From Pleurodeles waltl (lineage: Eukaryota > Chordata > Amphibia > Caudata > Salamandridae), in contig NC_090438.1 in the NCBI RefSeq assembly GCF_031143425.1, positions 774,763,138 to 774,827,137 of the forward strand: DNA of 64,000 bases, in the 5' to 3' direction. How positions within the stretch are numbered: position 1 is the stretch's first letter; each line of letters starts with the position of its first letter. The notes beneath the pieces are model-generated. The model was not told the DNA's origin, did not search any database, and saw only the letters and a program-made list of their open reading frames with translations. This document shows, piece after piece, positions 47,476 to 58,800 of this stretch. The position numbers were made by a program, and so were the translations under genes.

Positions 47476-49758
47476 TCACCCCTCCTTGGATTCCCCTACG
47501 TCTCTAGTTTTCAGAAATGCACAGGTTTGGTAGGTTTCCCTAGGTGCCGGCTGAGCTAGAGGCCAAAATCTACAGGTAGGCACTTCGCAAAAAACACCTC
47601 TGTTTTCTTCCAAAATTTTGGATGTGTCCACGTTGCGCTTTGGGGTGTTTCCTGTCGCCGGCGCTAGGCCTACCCACGCAGGTGAGGTATCATTTTTATC
47701 GGGAGACTTGGGGGAACGCTGGGTGGAAGGAAATTTGTGGCTCCTCTCAGATTCCAGAACTTTCTGCCACAGAAATGTGAGAGCCAAATTTTGAGGTTTG
47801 CAAAGGATTCTGGGTAACAGAACCTGGTCCGAGCCCCGCAAGTCACCCCATCTTGGATTCCCCTAGGTCTCTAGTTTTCAGAAATGCACAGGTTTGGTAG
47901 GTTTCCCTAGGTGCCGGCTGAGCTAGAGGCCAAAATCTACAGGTAGGCACTTCGCAATAAACACCTCTGTTTTCTTCCAAAATTTTGGATGTGTCCACGT
48001 TGCGCTTTGGGGTGTTTCCTGTCGCGGGCGCTAGGCCTACCCACGCAAGTAAGGTATCATTTTTATCGGGAGACTTGGGGGAACGCTGGGTAGAAGGAAA
48101 TTTGTGGCTCCTCTCAGATTCCAGAACTTTCTGCCACAGAAATGTGAGGAACATGTGTTTTTTTAGCCAAATTTTTAGGTTTGCAAAGGATTCTGGGTAA
48201 CAGAACCTGGTCCGAGCCCCGCAAGTCACCCCTCCTTGGTTTCCCCTAGGTCTCTAGTTTTCAGAAATGCACAGGTTTGGTAGGTTTCCCTAGGTGCCGG
48301 CTGAGCTAGAGGCCAAAATCTGCAGGTAGGCACTTCGCAAAAAACACCTCTGTTTTCTTCCAAAATTTTGGATGTGTCCACGTTGCGCTTTGGGGTGTTT
48401 CCTGTCGCGGGCGCAAAGCCTACCCACACAAGTGAGGTATCATTTTTAATCGGGAGACTTGGGGGAACGCTGGGTGGAAGGAAATTTGTGGCTCCTCCCA
48501 GATTCCAGAACTTTCTGCCACAGAAATGTGAGGAACATGTGTTTTTTTAGCCAAATATTGAGGTTTGCAAAGGATTCTGGGTAACAGAACCTGGTCCGAG
48601 CCCCGCAAGTCACCCCTCCTTGGATTCCCCTAGTTCTCTAGTTTTCAGAAATGCACAGGTTTGGTAGGTTTCGCTAGGTGCCGGCTGAGCTAGAGGCCAA
48701 AATCTACAGGTAGGCACTTCGCAAAAAACACCTCTGTTTTCTTCCAAAATTTTGGATGTGTCCACGTTGCGCTTTGGGGTGTTTCCTGTCGCCGGCGCTA
48801 GGCCTACCCACGCAAGTGAGGTATAATTTTTATCGGGAGACTTGGGGGAACGCTGGGTGGAAGGAAATTTGTGGCTCCTCTCAGATTCCAGAACTTTCTG
48901 CCACAGAAATTTGAGGAACATGTGTTTTTTTAGCCAAATTTTGAGGTTTGCAAAGGATTCTGGGTAACAGAACCTGGTCCGAGCCCCGCAAGTCACCCCA
49001 TCTTGGATTCCCCTAGGTCTCTAGTTTTCAGAAATGCACAGGTTTGGTAGGTTTCCCTAGGTGCCGGCTGAGCTAGAGGCCAAAATCTACAGTTAGGCAC
49101 TTCGCAAAAAACACCTCTGTTTTCTTCCAGAATTTTGGTTGTGTCCACGTTGCGCTTTGGGGCGTTTCCTGTCGCGGGCGCTAGGCCTACCCACGCAAGT
49201 GAGGTATCATTTTTATCGGGAGACTTGGGGGAACGCCGGGTAGAAGGAAATTTGTGGCTCCTCTCAGATTCCAGAACTTTCTGCCACAGAAATGTGAGGA
49301 ACATGTAATTTTTTAGCCAAATTTTGAGGTTTGCAAAGGATTCTGGGTAACAGATCCTGGTCCGAGCCCCGCAAGTCACCCCTTCTTGGTTTCCCCTATG
49401 TCTCTAGTTTTCAGAAATGCACAGGTTTGGTAGGTTTCCCTAGGTGCCGGCTGAGCTAGAGGCCAAAATCTGCAGTTAGGCACTTCGCAAAAAACACCTC
49501 TGTTTTCTTCCAAAATTTTGGATGTGTCCACGTTGCGCTTTGGGGTGTTTCCTGTCGCCGGCGCTAGGCCTACCCACGCAAGTGAGGTATAATTTTTATC
49601 GAGAGACTTGGGGGAACGCTGGGTGGAAGGAAATTTGTGGCTCCTCTCAGATTCCAGAACTTTCTGCCACAGAAATGTGAGGAACATGTGTTTCTTTAGC
49701 CAAATTTTGAGGTTTGCAAAGGATTCTGGGTAACAGAACCTGGTCCGAGCCCCGCAAG
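47476..49758 (+). repeat. 2283-bp tandem duplication, copy 1 (C2-A-B-E/D-F2-K)
   Basis: Starts are 47476 C2, 47843 A (CCAAATTTTTAGG), 48226 B (GCGCAAAGCC), 48610 E/D, 48993 F2 and 49376 K. Lengths sum to 2283 (367+383+384+383+383+383). The F2 monomer has TTGGTTGTG and CAGATCCTGG, which recur only in the next copy at 51276. Confidence 0.92.
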
Positions 49759-50125
49759 TCACCCCGTCTTGGATTCCCCTAGGTCTCTAGTTTTCAGAAA
49801 TGCACAGGTTTGGTAGGTTTCCCTAGGTGCCGGCTGAGCTAGAGGCCAAAATCTACAGGTAGGCACTTCGCAAAAAACACCTCTGTTTTCTTCCAAAATT
49901 TTGGATGTGTCCACGTTGCGCTTTGGGGTGTTTCCTGTCGCCGGCGCTAGGCCTACCCACGCAGGTGAGGTATCATTTTTATCGGGAGACTTGGGGGAAC
50001 GCTGGGTGGAAGGAAATTTGTGGCTCCTCTCAGATTCCAGAACTTTCTGCCACAGAAATGTGAGAGCCAAATTTTGAGGTTTGCAAAGGATTCTGGGTAA
50101 CAGAACCTGGTCCGAGCCCCGCAAG
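49759..50125 (+). repeat. Chimeric monomer H/C2, scar of the 2283-bp duplication
   Basis: The head CCCCGTCTTGG is H; by 49864 it reads AGGCACTTCGC rather than the H AGGAACTTCAC, and it ends as C2 with CACGCAGGTGAGG and the 16-bp deletion. The crossover lies between about 49782 and 49864. Confidence 0.9.
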
Positions 50126-51658
50126 TCACCCCATCTTGGATTCCCCTAGGTCTCTAGTTTTCAGAAATGCACAGGTTTGGTAGGTTTCCCTAGGTGCCGG
50201 CTGAGCTAGAGGCCAAAATCTACAGGTAGGCACTTCGCAATAAACACCTCTGTTTTCTTCCAAAATTTTGGATGTGTCCACGTTGCGCTTTGGGGTGTTT
50301 CCTGTCGCGGGCGCTAGGCCTACCCACGCAAGTAAGGTATCATTTTTATCGGGAGACTTGGGGGAACGCTGGGTAGAAGGAAATTTGTGGCTCCTCTCAG
50401 ATTCCAGAACTTTCTGCCACAGAAATGTGAGGAACATGTGTTTTTTTAGCCAAATTTTTAGGTTTGCAAAGGATTCTGGGTAACAGAACCTGGTCCGAGC
50501 CCCGCAAGTCACCCCTCCTTGGTTTCCCCTAGGTCTCTAGTTTTCAGAAATGCACAGGTTTGGTAGGTTTCCCTAGGTGCCGGCTGAGCTAGAGGCCAAA
50601 ATCTGCAGGTAGGCACTTCGCAAAAAACACCTCTGTTTTCTTCCAAAATTTTGGATGTGTCCACGTTGCGCTTTGGGGTGTTTCCTGTCACGGGCGCAAA
50701 GCCTACCCACACAAGTGAGGTATCATTTTTAATCGGGAGACTTGGGGGAACGCTGGGTGGAAGGAAATTTGTGGCTCCTCCCAGATTCCAGAACTTTCTG
50801 CCACAGAAATGTGAGGAACATGTGTTTTTTTAGCCAAATATTGAGGTTTGCAAAGGATTCTGGGTAACAGAACCTGGTCCGAGCCCCGCAAGTCACCCCT
50901 CCTTGGATTCCCCTAGTTCTCTAGTTTTCAGAAATGCACAGGTTTGGTAGGTTTCGCTAGGTGCCGGCTGAGCTAGAGGCCAAAATCTACAGGTAGGCAC
51001 TTCGCAAAAAACACCTCTGTTTTCTTCCAAAATTTTGGATGTGTCCACGTTGCGCTTTGGGGTGTTTCCTGTCGCCGGCGCTAGGCCTACCCACGCAAGT
51101 GAGGTATAATTTTTATCGGGAGACTTGGGGGAACGCTGGGTGGAAGGAAATTTGTGGCTCCTCTCAGATTCCAGAACTTTCTGCCACAGAAATTTGAGGA
51201 ACATGTGTTTTTTTAGCCAAATTTTGAGGTTTGCAAAGGATTCTGGGTAACAGAACCTGGTCCGAGCCCCGCAAGTCACCCCATCTTGGATTCCCCTAGG
51301 TCTCTAGTTTTCAGAAATGCACAGGTTTGGTAGGTTTCCCTAGGTGCCGGCTGAGCTAGAGGCCAAAATCTACAGTTAGGCACTTCGCAAAAAACACCTC
51401 TGTTTTCTTCCAGAATTTTGGTTGTGTCCACGTTGCGCTTTGGGGCGTTTCCTGTCGCGGGCGCTAGGCCTACCCACGCAAGTGAGGTATCATTTTTATC
51501 GGGAGACTTGGGGGAACGCCGGGTAGAAGGAAATTTGTGGCTCCTCTCAGATTCCAGAACTTTCTGCCACAGAAATGTGAGGAACATGTAATTTTTTAGC
51601 CAAATTTTGAGGTTTGCAAAGGATTCTGGGTAACAGATCCTGGTCCGAGCCCCGCAAG

Positions 51659-52041
51659 TCACCCCTTCTTGGTTTCCCCTATGTCTCTAGTTTTCAGAAA
51701 TGCACAGGTTTGGTAGGTTTCCCTAGGTGCCGGCTGAGCTAGAGGCCAAAATCTGCAGTTAGGCACTTCGCAAAAAACACCTCTGTTTTCTTCCAAAATT
51801 TTGGATGTGTCCACGTTGCGCTTTGGGGTGTTTCCTGTCGCCGGCGCTAGGCCTACCCACGCAAGTGAGGTATAATTTTTATCGAGAGACTTGGGGGAAC
51901 GCTGGGTGGAAGGAAATTTGTGGCTCCTCTCAGATTCCAGAACTTTCTGCCACAGAAATGTGAGGAACATGTGTTTCTTTAGCCAAATTTTGAGGTTTGC
52001 AAAGGATTCTGGGTAACAGAACCTGGTCCGAGCCCCGCAAG
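51659..52041 (+). repeat. Reference monomer, subtype K (383 bp)
   Basis: Marks: CCCCTTCTTGGTTT, CTATGTCTCTAG, TCTGCAGTTAGG, TATAATTTTTATCGAGAG and GTGTTTCTTTAGCC. It follows F2 in all four occurrences (30697, 49376, 51659, 56639). With F2 it forms a dimer that travels as one piece. Confidence 0.88.
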
Positions 52042-52424
52042 TCACCCCGTCTTGGATTCCCCTAGGTCTCTAGTTTTCAGAAATGCACAGGTTTGGTAGG
52101 TTTCCCTAGGTGCCGGCTGAGCTAGAGGCCAAAATCTACAGGTAGGAACTTCACAAAAAACACCTCTGTTTTCTTCCAAAATTTTGGATGTGTCCACGTT
52201 GCGCTTTGGGGTGTTTCCTGTCGCGGGCGCTAGGCATACCCACACAAGTGAGGTATCATTTTTATCGGGAGACTTGGGGGAACGCTGGGTGGAAGGAAAT
52301 TTGTGGCTCCTCTCAGATGCCAGAACTTTCTGCCACAGAAATGTGAGGAACATGTGTTTTTTTAGCCAAATTTTGAGGTTTGCAAAGGATTCTGGGTAAC
52401 AGAACCTGGTCCGAGCCCCGCAAG
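52042..52424 (+). repeat. Reference monomer, subtype H (383 bp)
   Basis: Marks: CCCCGTCTTGG, TAGGAACTTCAC, CTAGGCATACCCACAC (StuI site lost) and CAGATGCCAG. It occurs at 31080, 32229, 52042, 53191, 57022 and 58171. Variant H2 adds TCTGTGTTC and GGGTGGGAGG. Confidence 0.88.
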
Positions 52425-52807
52425 TCACCCCTCCTTGGTTTCCCCTAGGTCTCTAGTTTTCAGAAATGCACAGGTTTGGTAGGTTTCCCTAGGTGCCAGC
52501 TGAGCTAGAGGCCAAAATCTGCCGGTAGGCACTTCGCAAAAAACACCTCTGTTTTCTTCCAAAATTTTGGATGTGTCCACGTTGCGCTTTGGGGTGTTTC
52601 CTGTCGCCGGCGCTAGGCCTACCCACGCAAGTGAGGTATCATTTTTATCGGGAGACTAGGGGGAACGCTGGGTGAAAGGAAATTTGTGGCTCCTCTCAGA
52701 TTCCAGAACTTTCTGCCACAGAAATGTGAGGAACATGTGTTTTTTTAGCCAAATTTTGAGGTTTGCAAAGGATTCTGGGTAACAGAACCTGGTCCGAGCC
52801 CCACAAG
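52425..52807 (+). repeat. Reference monomer, subtype L (383 bp)
   Basis: Marks: GCCAGCTGAG, TCTGCCGGTAGG, GACTAGGGGGAA, GGGTGAAAGG and CCCCACAAG. The change at GACTAGG interrupts the long recurrent minus-strand open frame, so no ~128-codon frame is present here. Occurs at 31463, 52425 and 57405. Confidence 0.86.
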
Positions 52808-53190
52808 TCACCCCTCCTTGGATTCCCCTAGGTCTCTAGTTTTCAGAAATGCACAGGTTTGGTAGGTTTCAATAGGTGCCGGCTGAGCTAGAGGCCAAAA
52901 TCTACAGGTAGGCACTTCACAAAAAACACCTCTGTTTTCTTCCAAAATTTTGGATGTGTCCACGTTGCGCTTTGGGGTGTTTCCTGTCACGGGCGCTAGG
53001 CCTACCCACACAAGTGAGGTATCATTTTTAATCGGGAGACTTGGGGGAACGCTGGGTGAAGGAAATTTGTGGCTCCTCTCAGATTCCAGAACTTTCTGCC
53101 ACAGAAATGTGAGGAACATGTGTTTTTTTAGCCAAATTTTGAGGTTTGCAAAGGATTCTGGGTAACAGAACCTGGTCCGAGCCCCGCAAG
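52808..53190 (+). repeat. Reference monomer, subtype M (383 bp, two cancelling indels)
   Basis: Marks: TTTCAATAGG with GCCGGCTG, CTTCACAAA, TCACGGGCGC, TTTTTAATCGGG (one A gained) and GGGTGAAGG (one G lost). Length stays at 383 because the gain and loss cancel. Occurs at 31846, 52808 and 57788. Confidence 0.86.
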
Positions 53191-53956
53191 TCACCCCGTC
53201 TTGGATTCCCCTAGGTCTCTAGTTTTCAGAAATGCACAGGTTTGGTAGGTTTCCCTAGGTGCCGGCTGAGCTAGAGGCCAAAATCTACAGGTAGGAACTT
53301 CACAAAAAACACCTCTGTTTTCTTCCAAAATTTTGGATGTGTCCACGTTGCGCTTTGGGGTGTTTCCTGTCGCGGGCGCTAGGCATACCCACACAAGTGA
53401 GGTATCATTTTTATCGGGAGACTTGGGGGAACGCTGGGTGGAAGGAAATTTGTGGCTCCTCTCAGATGCCAGAACTTTCTGCCACAGAAATGTGAGGAAC
53501 ATGTGTTTTTTTAGCCAAATTTTGAGGTTTGCAAAGGATTCTGGGTAACAGAACCTGGTCCGAGCCCCGCAAGTCACCCCATCTTGGATTCCCCTAGGTC
53601 TCTAGTTTTCAGAAATGCACAGGTTTGGTAGGTTTCCCTAGGTGCCGGCTGAGCTAGAAGCCAAAATCTACAGGTAGGCACTTCGCAAAAAACACCTCTG
53701 TTTTCTTCCAAAATTTTGGATGTGTCCACGTTGCGCTTTGGGGCGTTTCCTGTCGCGGGCGCTAGGCCTACCCACGCAAGTGAGGTATCATTTTTATCGG
53801 GAGACTTGGGGGAACGCTGGGTAGAAGGAAATTTGTGGCTCCTCTCAGATTCCAGAACTTTATGCCACAGAAATGTGAGGAACATGTGTTTTTTTAGCCA
53901 AATTTTGAGGTTTGCAAAGGATTCTGGGTAACAGAACCTGGTCCGAGCCCCGCAAG

Positions 53957-54338
53957 TCACCCCTCCTTGGTTTCCCCTAGGTCTCTAGTTTTCAGAAATG
54001 CACAGGTTTGGTTGGTTTCCAAGGTGCCAGCTGAGCTAGAGGCCAAAATCTACAGGTAGGCACTTCGCAAAAAACACCTCTGTGTTCTTCCAAAATTTTG
54101 GATGTGTCCACGTTGCGCTTTGGGGTGTTTCCTGTCGCCGGCGCTAGGCCTACCCACGCAAGTGAGGTATCATTTTTATCGGGAGACTTGGGGGAACGCT
54201 GGGTGAAAGGAAATTTGTGGCTCCTCTCAGATTCCAGAACTTTCTGCCACAGAAATGTGAGGAACATGTGTTTTTTTAGCCAAATTTTGAGGTTTGCAAA
54301 GGATTCTGGGTAACAGAACCTGGTCCGAGCCCCACAAG
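53957..54338 (+). repeat. Reference monomer, subtype N (382 bp)
   Basis: Marks: GGTTGGTTTCCAAGGTGCC (shortened), GCCAGCTG, TCTGTGTTC, GGGTGAAAGG and CCCCACAAG. Occurs at 32995, 53957 and 58937, always after F carrying TTTATGCC. Confidence 0.86.
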
Positions 54339-54722
54339 TCACCCCTCCTTGGATTCCCCTAGGTCTCTAGTTTTCAGAAATGCACAGGTTTGGTAGGTTT
54401 CCCTAGGTGCCGGCTGGGCTAGAGGCCAAAATCTACAGGTAGGCACTTCACAAAAAACACCTCTGTTTTCTTCCAAAATTTTGGATGTGTCCACGTTGCG
54501 CTTTGGGGTGTTTCCTGTCGCGGGCGCTAGGCCTACCCACACAAGTGAGGTATCATTTTTAATCGGGAGACTTGGGGGAACGCTGGGTGGAAGGAAATTT
54601 GTGGCTCCTCTCAGATTCCAGAACTTTCTGCCACAGAAATGTGAGGAACATGTGTTTTTTTAGCCAAATTTTGAGGTTTGCAAAGGATTCTGGGTAACAG
54701 AACCTGGTCCGAGCCCCTCAAG

Positions 54723-55105
54723 TCACCCCTCCTTGGATTCCCCTAGGTCTCTAGGTTTCAGAAATGCACAGGTTTGGTAGGTTTCCCTAGGCGCCGGCTG
54801 AGCTAGAGGCCAAAATCTACAGGTAGGCACTTCGCAAAAAACACCTCTGTTTTCTTCCAAAATTTTGGATGTGTCCACGTTGCGCTTTGGGGTGTTTCCT
54901 GTCGCGGGCGCTAGGCCTACCCACACAAGTGAGGTATCATTTTTATCGGGAGACTTGGGGGAACGCTGGGTGGAAGGAAATTTGTGGCTCCTCTCAGATT
55001 CCAGAACTTTCTGCCACAGAAATGTGAGGAACATGTGTTTTTTTAGCCAAATTTTGAGGTTTGCAAAGGATTCTGGGTAACAGAACCTGGTCCGAGCCCC
55101 TCAAG
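54723..55105 (+). repeat. Reference monomer, subtype J (383 bp)
   Basis: Marks: CTCTAGGTTTCAG, CTAGGCGCCGGC, CACACAAGTG with TTTTTATC, and CCCCTCAAG. Always as an adjacent pair (33761/34144, 54723/55106, 59703/60086). The second of each pair has CTTCACAAA where the first has CTTCGCAAA. Confidence 0.87.
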
Positions 55106-55488
55106 TCACCCCTCCTTGGATTCCCCTAGGTCTCTAGGTTTCAGAAATGCACAGGTTTGGTAGGTTTCCCTAGGCGCCGGCTGAGCTAGAGGCCAAAATC
55201 TACAGGTAGGCACTTCACAAAAAACACCTCTGTTTTCTTCCAAAATTTTGGATGTGTCCACGTTGCGCTTTGGGGTGTTTCCTGTCGCGGGCGCTAGGCC
55301 TACCCACACAAGTGAGGTATCATTTTTATCGGGAGACTTGGGGGAACGCTGGGTGGAAGGAAATTTGTGGCTCCTCTCAGATTCCAGAACTTTCTGCCAC
55401 AGAAATGTGAGGAACATGTGTTTTTTTAGCCAAATTTTGAGGTTTGCAAAGGATTCTGGGTAACAGAACCTGGTCCGAGCCCCGCAAG

Positions 55489-55872
55489 TCACCCCGTCTT
55501 GGATTCCCCTAGGTCTCTAGTTTTCAGAAATGCACAGGTTTGGTAGGTTTCCCTAGGTGCCGGCTGAGCTAGAGGCCAAAATCTACAGGTAGGAACTTCA
55601 CAAAAAACACCTCTGTTTTCTTCCAAAATTTTGGATGTGTCCACGTTGCGCTTTGGGGTGTTTCCTGTCGCGGGCGCAAAGCCTACCCACACAAGTGAGG
55701 TATCATTTTTAATCGGGAGACTTGGGGGAACGCTGGGTGGAAGGAAATTTGTGGCTCCTCCCAGATTCCAGAACTTTCTGCCACAGAAATGTGAGGAACA
55801 TGTGTTTTTTTAGCCAAATATTGAGGTTTGCAAAGGATTCTGGGTAACAGAACCTGGTCCGAGCCCCGCAAG
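55489..55872 (+). repeat. Chimeric monomer H/B, scar of the 4980-bp duplication
   Basis: H marks CCCCGTCTTGG and AGGAACTTCAC reach about 55600; B marks start at GCGCAAAGCC (about 55677). The crossover lies in that interval, which contains the 14-bp palindrome. Confidence 0.9.
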
Positions 55873-58800
55873 TCACCCCTCCTTGGATTCCCCTAGTTCT
55901 CTAGTTTTCAGAAATGCACAGGTTTGGTAGGTTTCGCTAGGTGCCGGCTGAGCTAGAGGCCAAAATCTACAGGTAGGCACTTCGCAAAAAACACCTCTGT
56001 TTTCTTCCAAAATTTTGGATGTGTCCACGTTGCGCTTTGGGGTGTTTCCTGTCGCCGGCGCTAGGCCTACCCACGCAAGTGAGGTATAATTTTTATCGGG
56101 AGACTTGGGGGAACGCTGGGTGGAAGGAAATTTGTGGCTCCTCTCAGATTCCAGAACTTTCTGCCACAGAAATTTGAGGAACATGTGTTTTTTTAGCCAA
56201 ATTTTGAGGTTTGCAAAGGATTCTGGGTAACAGAACCTGGTCCGAGCCCCGCAAGTCACCCCATCTTGGATTCCCCTAGGTCTCTAGTTTTCAGAAATGC
56301 ACAGGTTTGGTAGGTTTCCCTAGGTGCCGGCTGAGCTAGAGGCCAAAATCTACAGTTAGGCACTTCGCAAAAAACACCTCTGTTTTCTTCCAGAATTTTG
56401 GATGTGTCCACGTTGCGCTTTGGGGCGTTTCCTGTCGCGGGCGCTAGGCCTACCCACGCAAGTGAGGTATCATTTTTATCGGGAGACTTGGGGGAACGCC
56501 GGGTAGAAGGAAATTTGTGGCTCCTCTCAGATTCCAGAACTTTCTGCCACAGAAATGTGAGGAACATGTAATTTTTTAGCCAAATTTTGAGGTTTGCAAA
56601 GGATTCTGGGTAACAGAACCTGGTCCGAGCCCCGCAAGTCACCCCTTCTTGGTTTCCCCTATGTCTCTAGTTTTCAGAAATGCACAGGTTTGGTAGGTTT
56701 CCCTAGGTGCCGGCTGAGCTAGAGGCCAAAATCTGCAGTTAGGCACTTCGCAAAAAACACCTCTGTTTTCTTCCAAAATTTTGGATGTGTCCACGTTGCG
56801 CTTTGGGGTGTTTCCTGTCGCCGGCGCTAGGCCTACCCACGCAAGTGAGGTATAATTTTTATCGAGAGACTTGGGGGAACGCTGGGTGGAAGGAAATTTG
56901 TGGCTCCTCTCAGATTCCAGAACTTTCTGCCACAGAAATGTGAGGAACATGTGTTTCTTTAGCCAAATTTTGAGGTTTGCAAAGGATTCTGGGTAACAGA
57001 ACCTGGTCCGAGCCCCGCAAGTCACCCCGTCTTGGATTCCCCTAGGTCTCTAGTTTTCAGAAATGCACAGGTTTGGTAGGTTTCCCTAGGTGCCGGCTGA
57101 GCTAGAGGCCAAAATCTACAGGTAGGAACTTCACAAAAAACACCTCTGTTTTCTTCCAAAATTTTGGATGTGTCCACGTTGCGCTTTGGGGTGTTTCCTG
57201 TCGCGGGCGCTAGGCATACCCACACAAGTGAGGTATCATTTTTATCGGGAGACTTGGGGGAACGCTGGGTGGAAGGAAATTTGTGGCTCCTCTCAGATGC
57301 CAGAACTTTCTGCCACAGAAATGTGAGGAACATGTGTTTTTTTAGCCAAATTTTGAGGTTTGCAAAGGATTCTGGGTAACAGAACCTGGTCCGAGCCCCG
57401 CAAGTCACCCCTCCTTGGTTTCCCCTAGGTCTCTAGTTTTCAGAAATGCACAGGTTTGGTAGGTTTCCCTAGGTGCCAGCTGAGCTAGAGGCCAAAATCT
57501 GCCGGTAGGCACTTCGCAAAAAACACCTCTGTTTTCTTCCAAAATTTTGGATGTGTCCACGTTGCGCTTTGGGGTGTTTCCTGTCGCCGGCGCTAGGCCT
57601 ACCCACGCAAGTGAGGTATCATTTTTATCGGGAGACTAGGGGGAACGCTGGGTGAAAGGAAATTTGTGGCTCCTCTCAGATTCCAGAACTTTCTGCCACA
57701 GAAATGTGAGGAACATGTGTTTTTTTAGCCAAATTTTGAGGTTTGCAAAGGATTCTGGGTAACAGAACCTGGTCCGAGCCCCACAAGTCACCCCTCCTTG
57801 GATTCCCCTAGGTCTCTAGTTTTCAGAAATGCACAGGTTTGGTAGGTTTCAATAGGTGCCGGCTGAGCTAGAGGCCAAAATCTACAGGTAGGCACTTCAC
57901 AAAAAACACCTCTGTTTTCTTCCAAAATTTTGGATGTGTCCACGTTGCGCTTTGGGGTGTTTCCTGTCACGGGCGCTAGGCCTACCCACACAAGTGAGGT
58001 ATCATTTTTAATCGGGAGACTTGGGGGAACGCTGGGTGAAGGAAATTTGTGGCTCCTCTCAGATTCCAGAACTTTCTGCCACAGAAATGTGAGGAACATG
58101 TGTTTTTTTAGCCAAATTTTGAGGTTTGCAAAGGATTCTGGGTAACAGAACCTGGTCCGAGCCCCGCAAGTCACCCCGTCTTGGATTCCCCTAGGTCTCT
58201 AGTTTTCAGAAATGCACAGGTTTGGTAGGTTTCCCTAGGTGCCGGCTGAGCTAGAGGCCAAAATCTACAGGTAGGAACTTCACAAAAAACACCTCTGTTT
58301 TCTTCCAAAATTTTGGATGTGTCCACGTTGCGCTTTGGGGTGTTTCCTGTCGCGGGCGCTAGGCATACCCACACAAGTGAGGTATCATTTTTATCGGGAG
58401 ACTTGGGGGAACGCTGGGTGGAAGGAAATTTGTGGCTCCTCTCAGATGCCAGAACTTTCTGCCACAGAAATGTGAGGAACATGTGTTTTTTTAGCCAAAT
58501 TTTGAGGTTTGCAAAGGATTCTGGGTAACAGAACCTGGTCCGAGCCCCGCAAGTCACCCCATCTTGGATTCCCCTAGGTCTCTAGTTTTCAGAAATGCAC
58601 AGGTTTGGTAGGTTTCCCTAGGTGCCGGCTGAGCTAGAAGCCAAAATCTACAGGTAGGCACTTCGCAAAAAACACCTCTGTTTTCTTCCAAAATTTTGGA
58701 TGTGTCCACGTTGCGCTTTGGGGCGTTTCCTGTCGCGGGCGCTAGGCCTACCCACGCAAGTGAGGTATCATTTTTATCGGGAGACTTGGGGGAACGCTGG

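Larger units (their letters stand above)
49759..52041 (+). repeat. 2283-bp tandem duplication, copy 2
   Basis: Starts are 49759 H/C2 chimera, 50126 A, 50509 B, 50893 E/D, 51276 F2 and 51659 K, each 2283 bp from copy 1. The opening chimera is the crossover scar: its head is the H monomer that follows K in the ancestral order (31080), and its tail is the C2 that starts copy 1. Confidence 0.92.
50509..55488 (+). repeat. 4980-bp, 13-monomer tandem duplication, copy 1
   Basis: Order B, E/D, F2, K, H, L, M, H, F, N, I2, J, J (starts 50509, 50893, 51276, 51659, 52042, 52425, 52808, 53191, 53574, 53957, 54339, 54723, 55106). The same block, one base longer, is at 29546-34526. It overlaps the end of the 2283-bp duplication, which implies a sequence of events. 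Confidence 0.93.
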
